Positions 5,127 through 5,191 of a stretch of 5,191 nt of DNA are shown piece by piece. The notes beneath the pieces were generated by a model that did no database searches, was not told the origin of the DNA, and saw only the letters and a program-made list of their open reading frames with translations. The translations under genes and the position numbers were made by a program. Source of the DNA: Methanobacterium sp. (GTDB lineage: Archaea; Methanobacteriota; Methanobacteria; Methanobacteriales; Methanobacteriaceae). The stretch is taken from contig PMMV01000011.1 in the NCBI GenBank assembly GCA_003162115.1, positions 1-5,191 of the forward strand, in the 5' to 3' direction. How positions within the stretch are numbered: the first letter of the stretch is position 1; each line of letters opens with the position of its first letter.

Positions 5127-5191
5127 GAACTTCAAATTCAAGTAAGTTACCAAAATTTATTCTACATCAATCCATCAGAAATCATCTTAAA

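Noticed and set aside
5162..5191. Tail of an upstream minus-strand gene ending at TAG 5164-5162
   Set aside because: Only nine codons fall inside the window and they match no recognisable family end.

Overview
The window looks like chromosomal DNA of an AT-rich methanogenic archaeon, most likely of the Methanobacteriales. The signs are archaeal TATA boxes of the TTTATATA type, ribosome binding sites built on GGTGAT(C), an archaeal-style type II tRNA-Leu, and archaeal-looking proteins throughout. The exact genus is an inference.

Layout from left to right: a tRNA-Leu(GAG) on the minus strand, cut at its 3' end by the window edge; a 188-bp divergent spacer; a small UPF0235/DUF167 gene on the plus strand; then, tail to tail with it, rfbB (dTDP-glucose 4,6-dehydratase) and upstream of that rfbC (dTDP-4-dehydrorhamnose 3,5-epimerase-type cupin), both on the minus strand. 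A 160-bp divergent promoter region separates rfbC from galU (UTP-glucose-1-phosphate uridylyltransferase, plus strand). galU faces galE (UDP-glucose 4-epimerase, minus strand) across a T-rich/A-rich terminator zone. Behind galE, also on the minus strand, is an AlkA-like DNA glycosylase, followed by about 127 bp of upstream non-coding DNA.

Four of the six protein genes make or modify nucleotide sugars. GalU makes UDP-glucose and GalE interconverts UDP-glucose with UDP-galactose, possibly also the N-acetyl forms. RfbB and RfbC are the middle steps of the dTDP-rhamnose route. RmlA and RmlD, the first and last enzymes of that route, are not in the window. The likely use is surface polysaccharide, pseudomurein-associated glycan or glycolipid/glycoprotein synthesis.

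The clearest anomaly is rfbC. It stops early at 1635, but the next 57 bases continue in the -1 frame with an RmlC-like tail ending in NEIPYDW and then a stop at 1576. One base has apparently been lost near 1641-1643, either as a real mutation or as a sequence error. Other points of interest are a repeated 15-bp TATA element with an overlapping inverted repeat between rfbC and galU, a terminator whose T-tract also forms the galE promoter, and ribosome binding sites that move several start codons. I see no evidence of a wholly new system, mobile element or CRISPR array.
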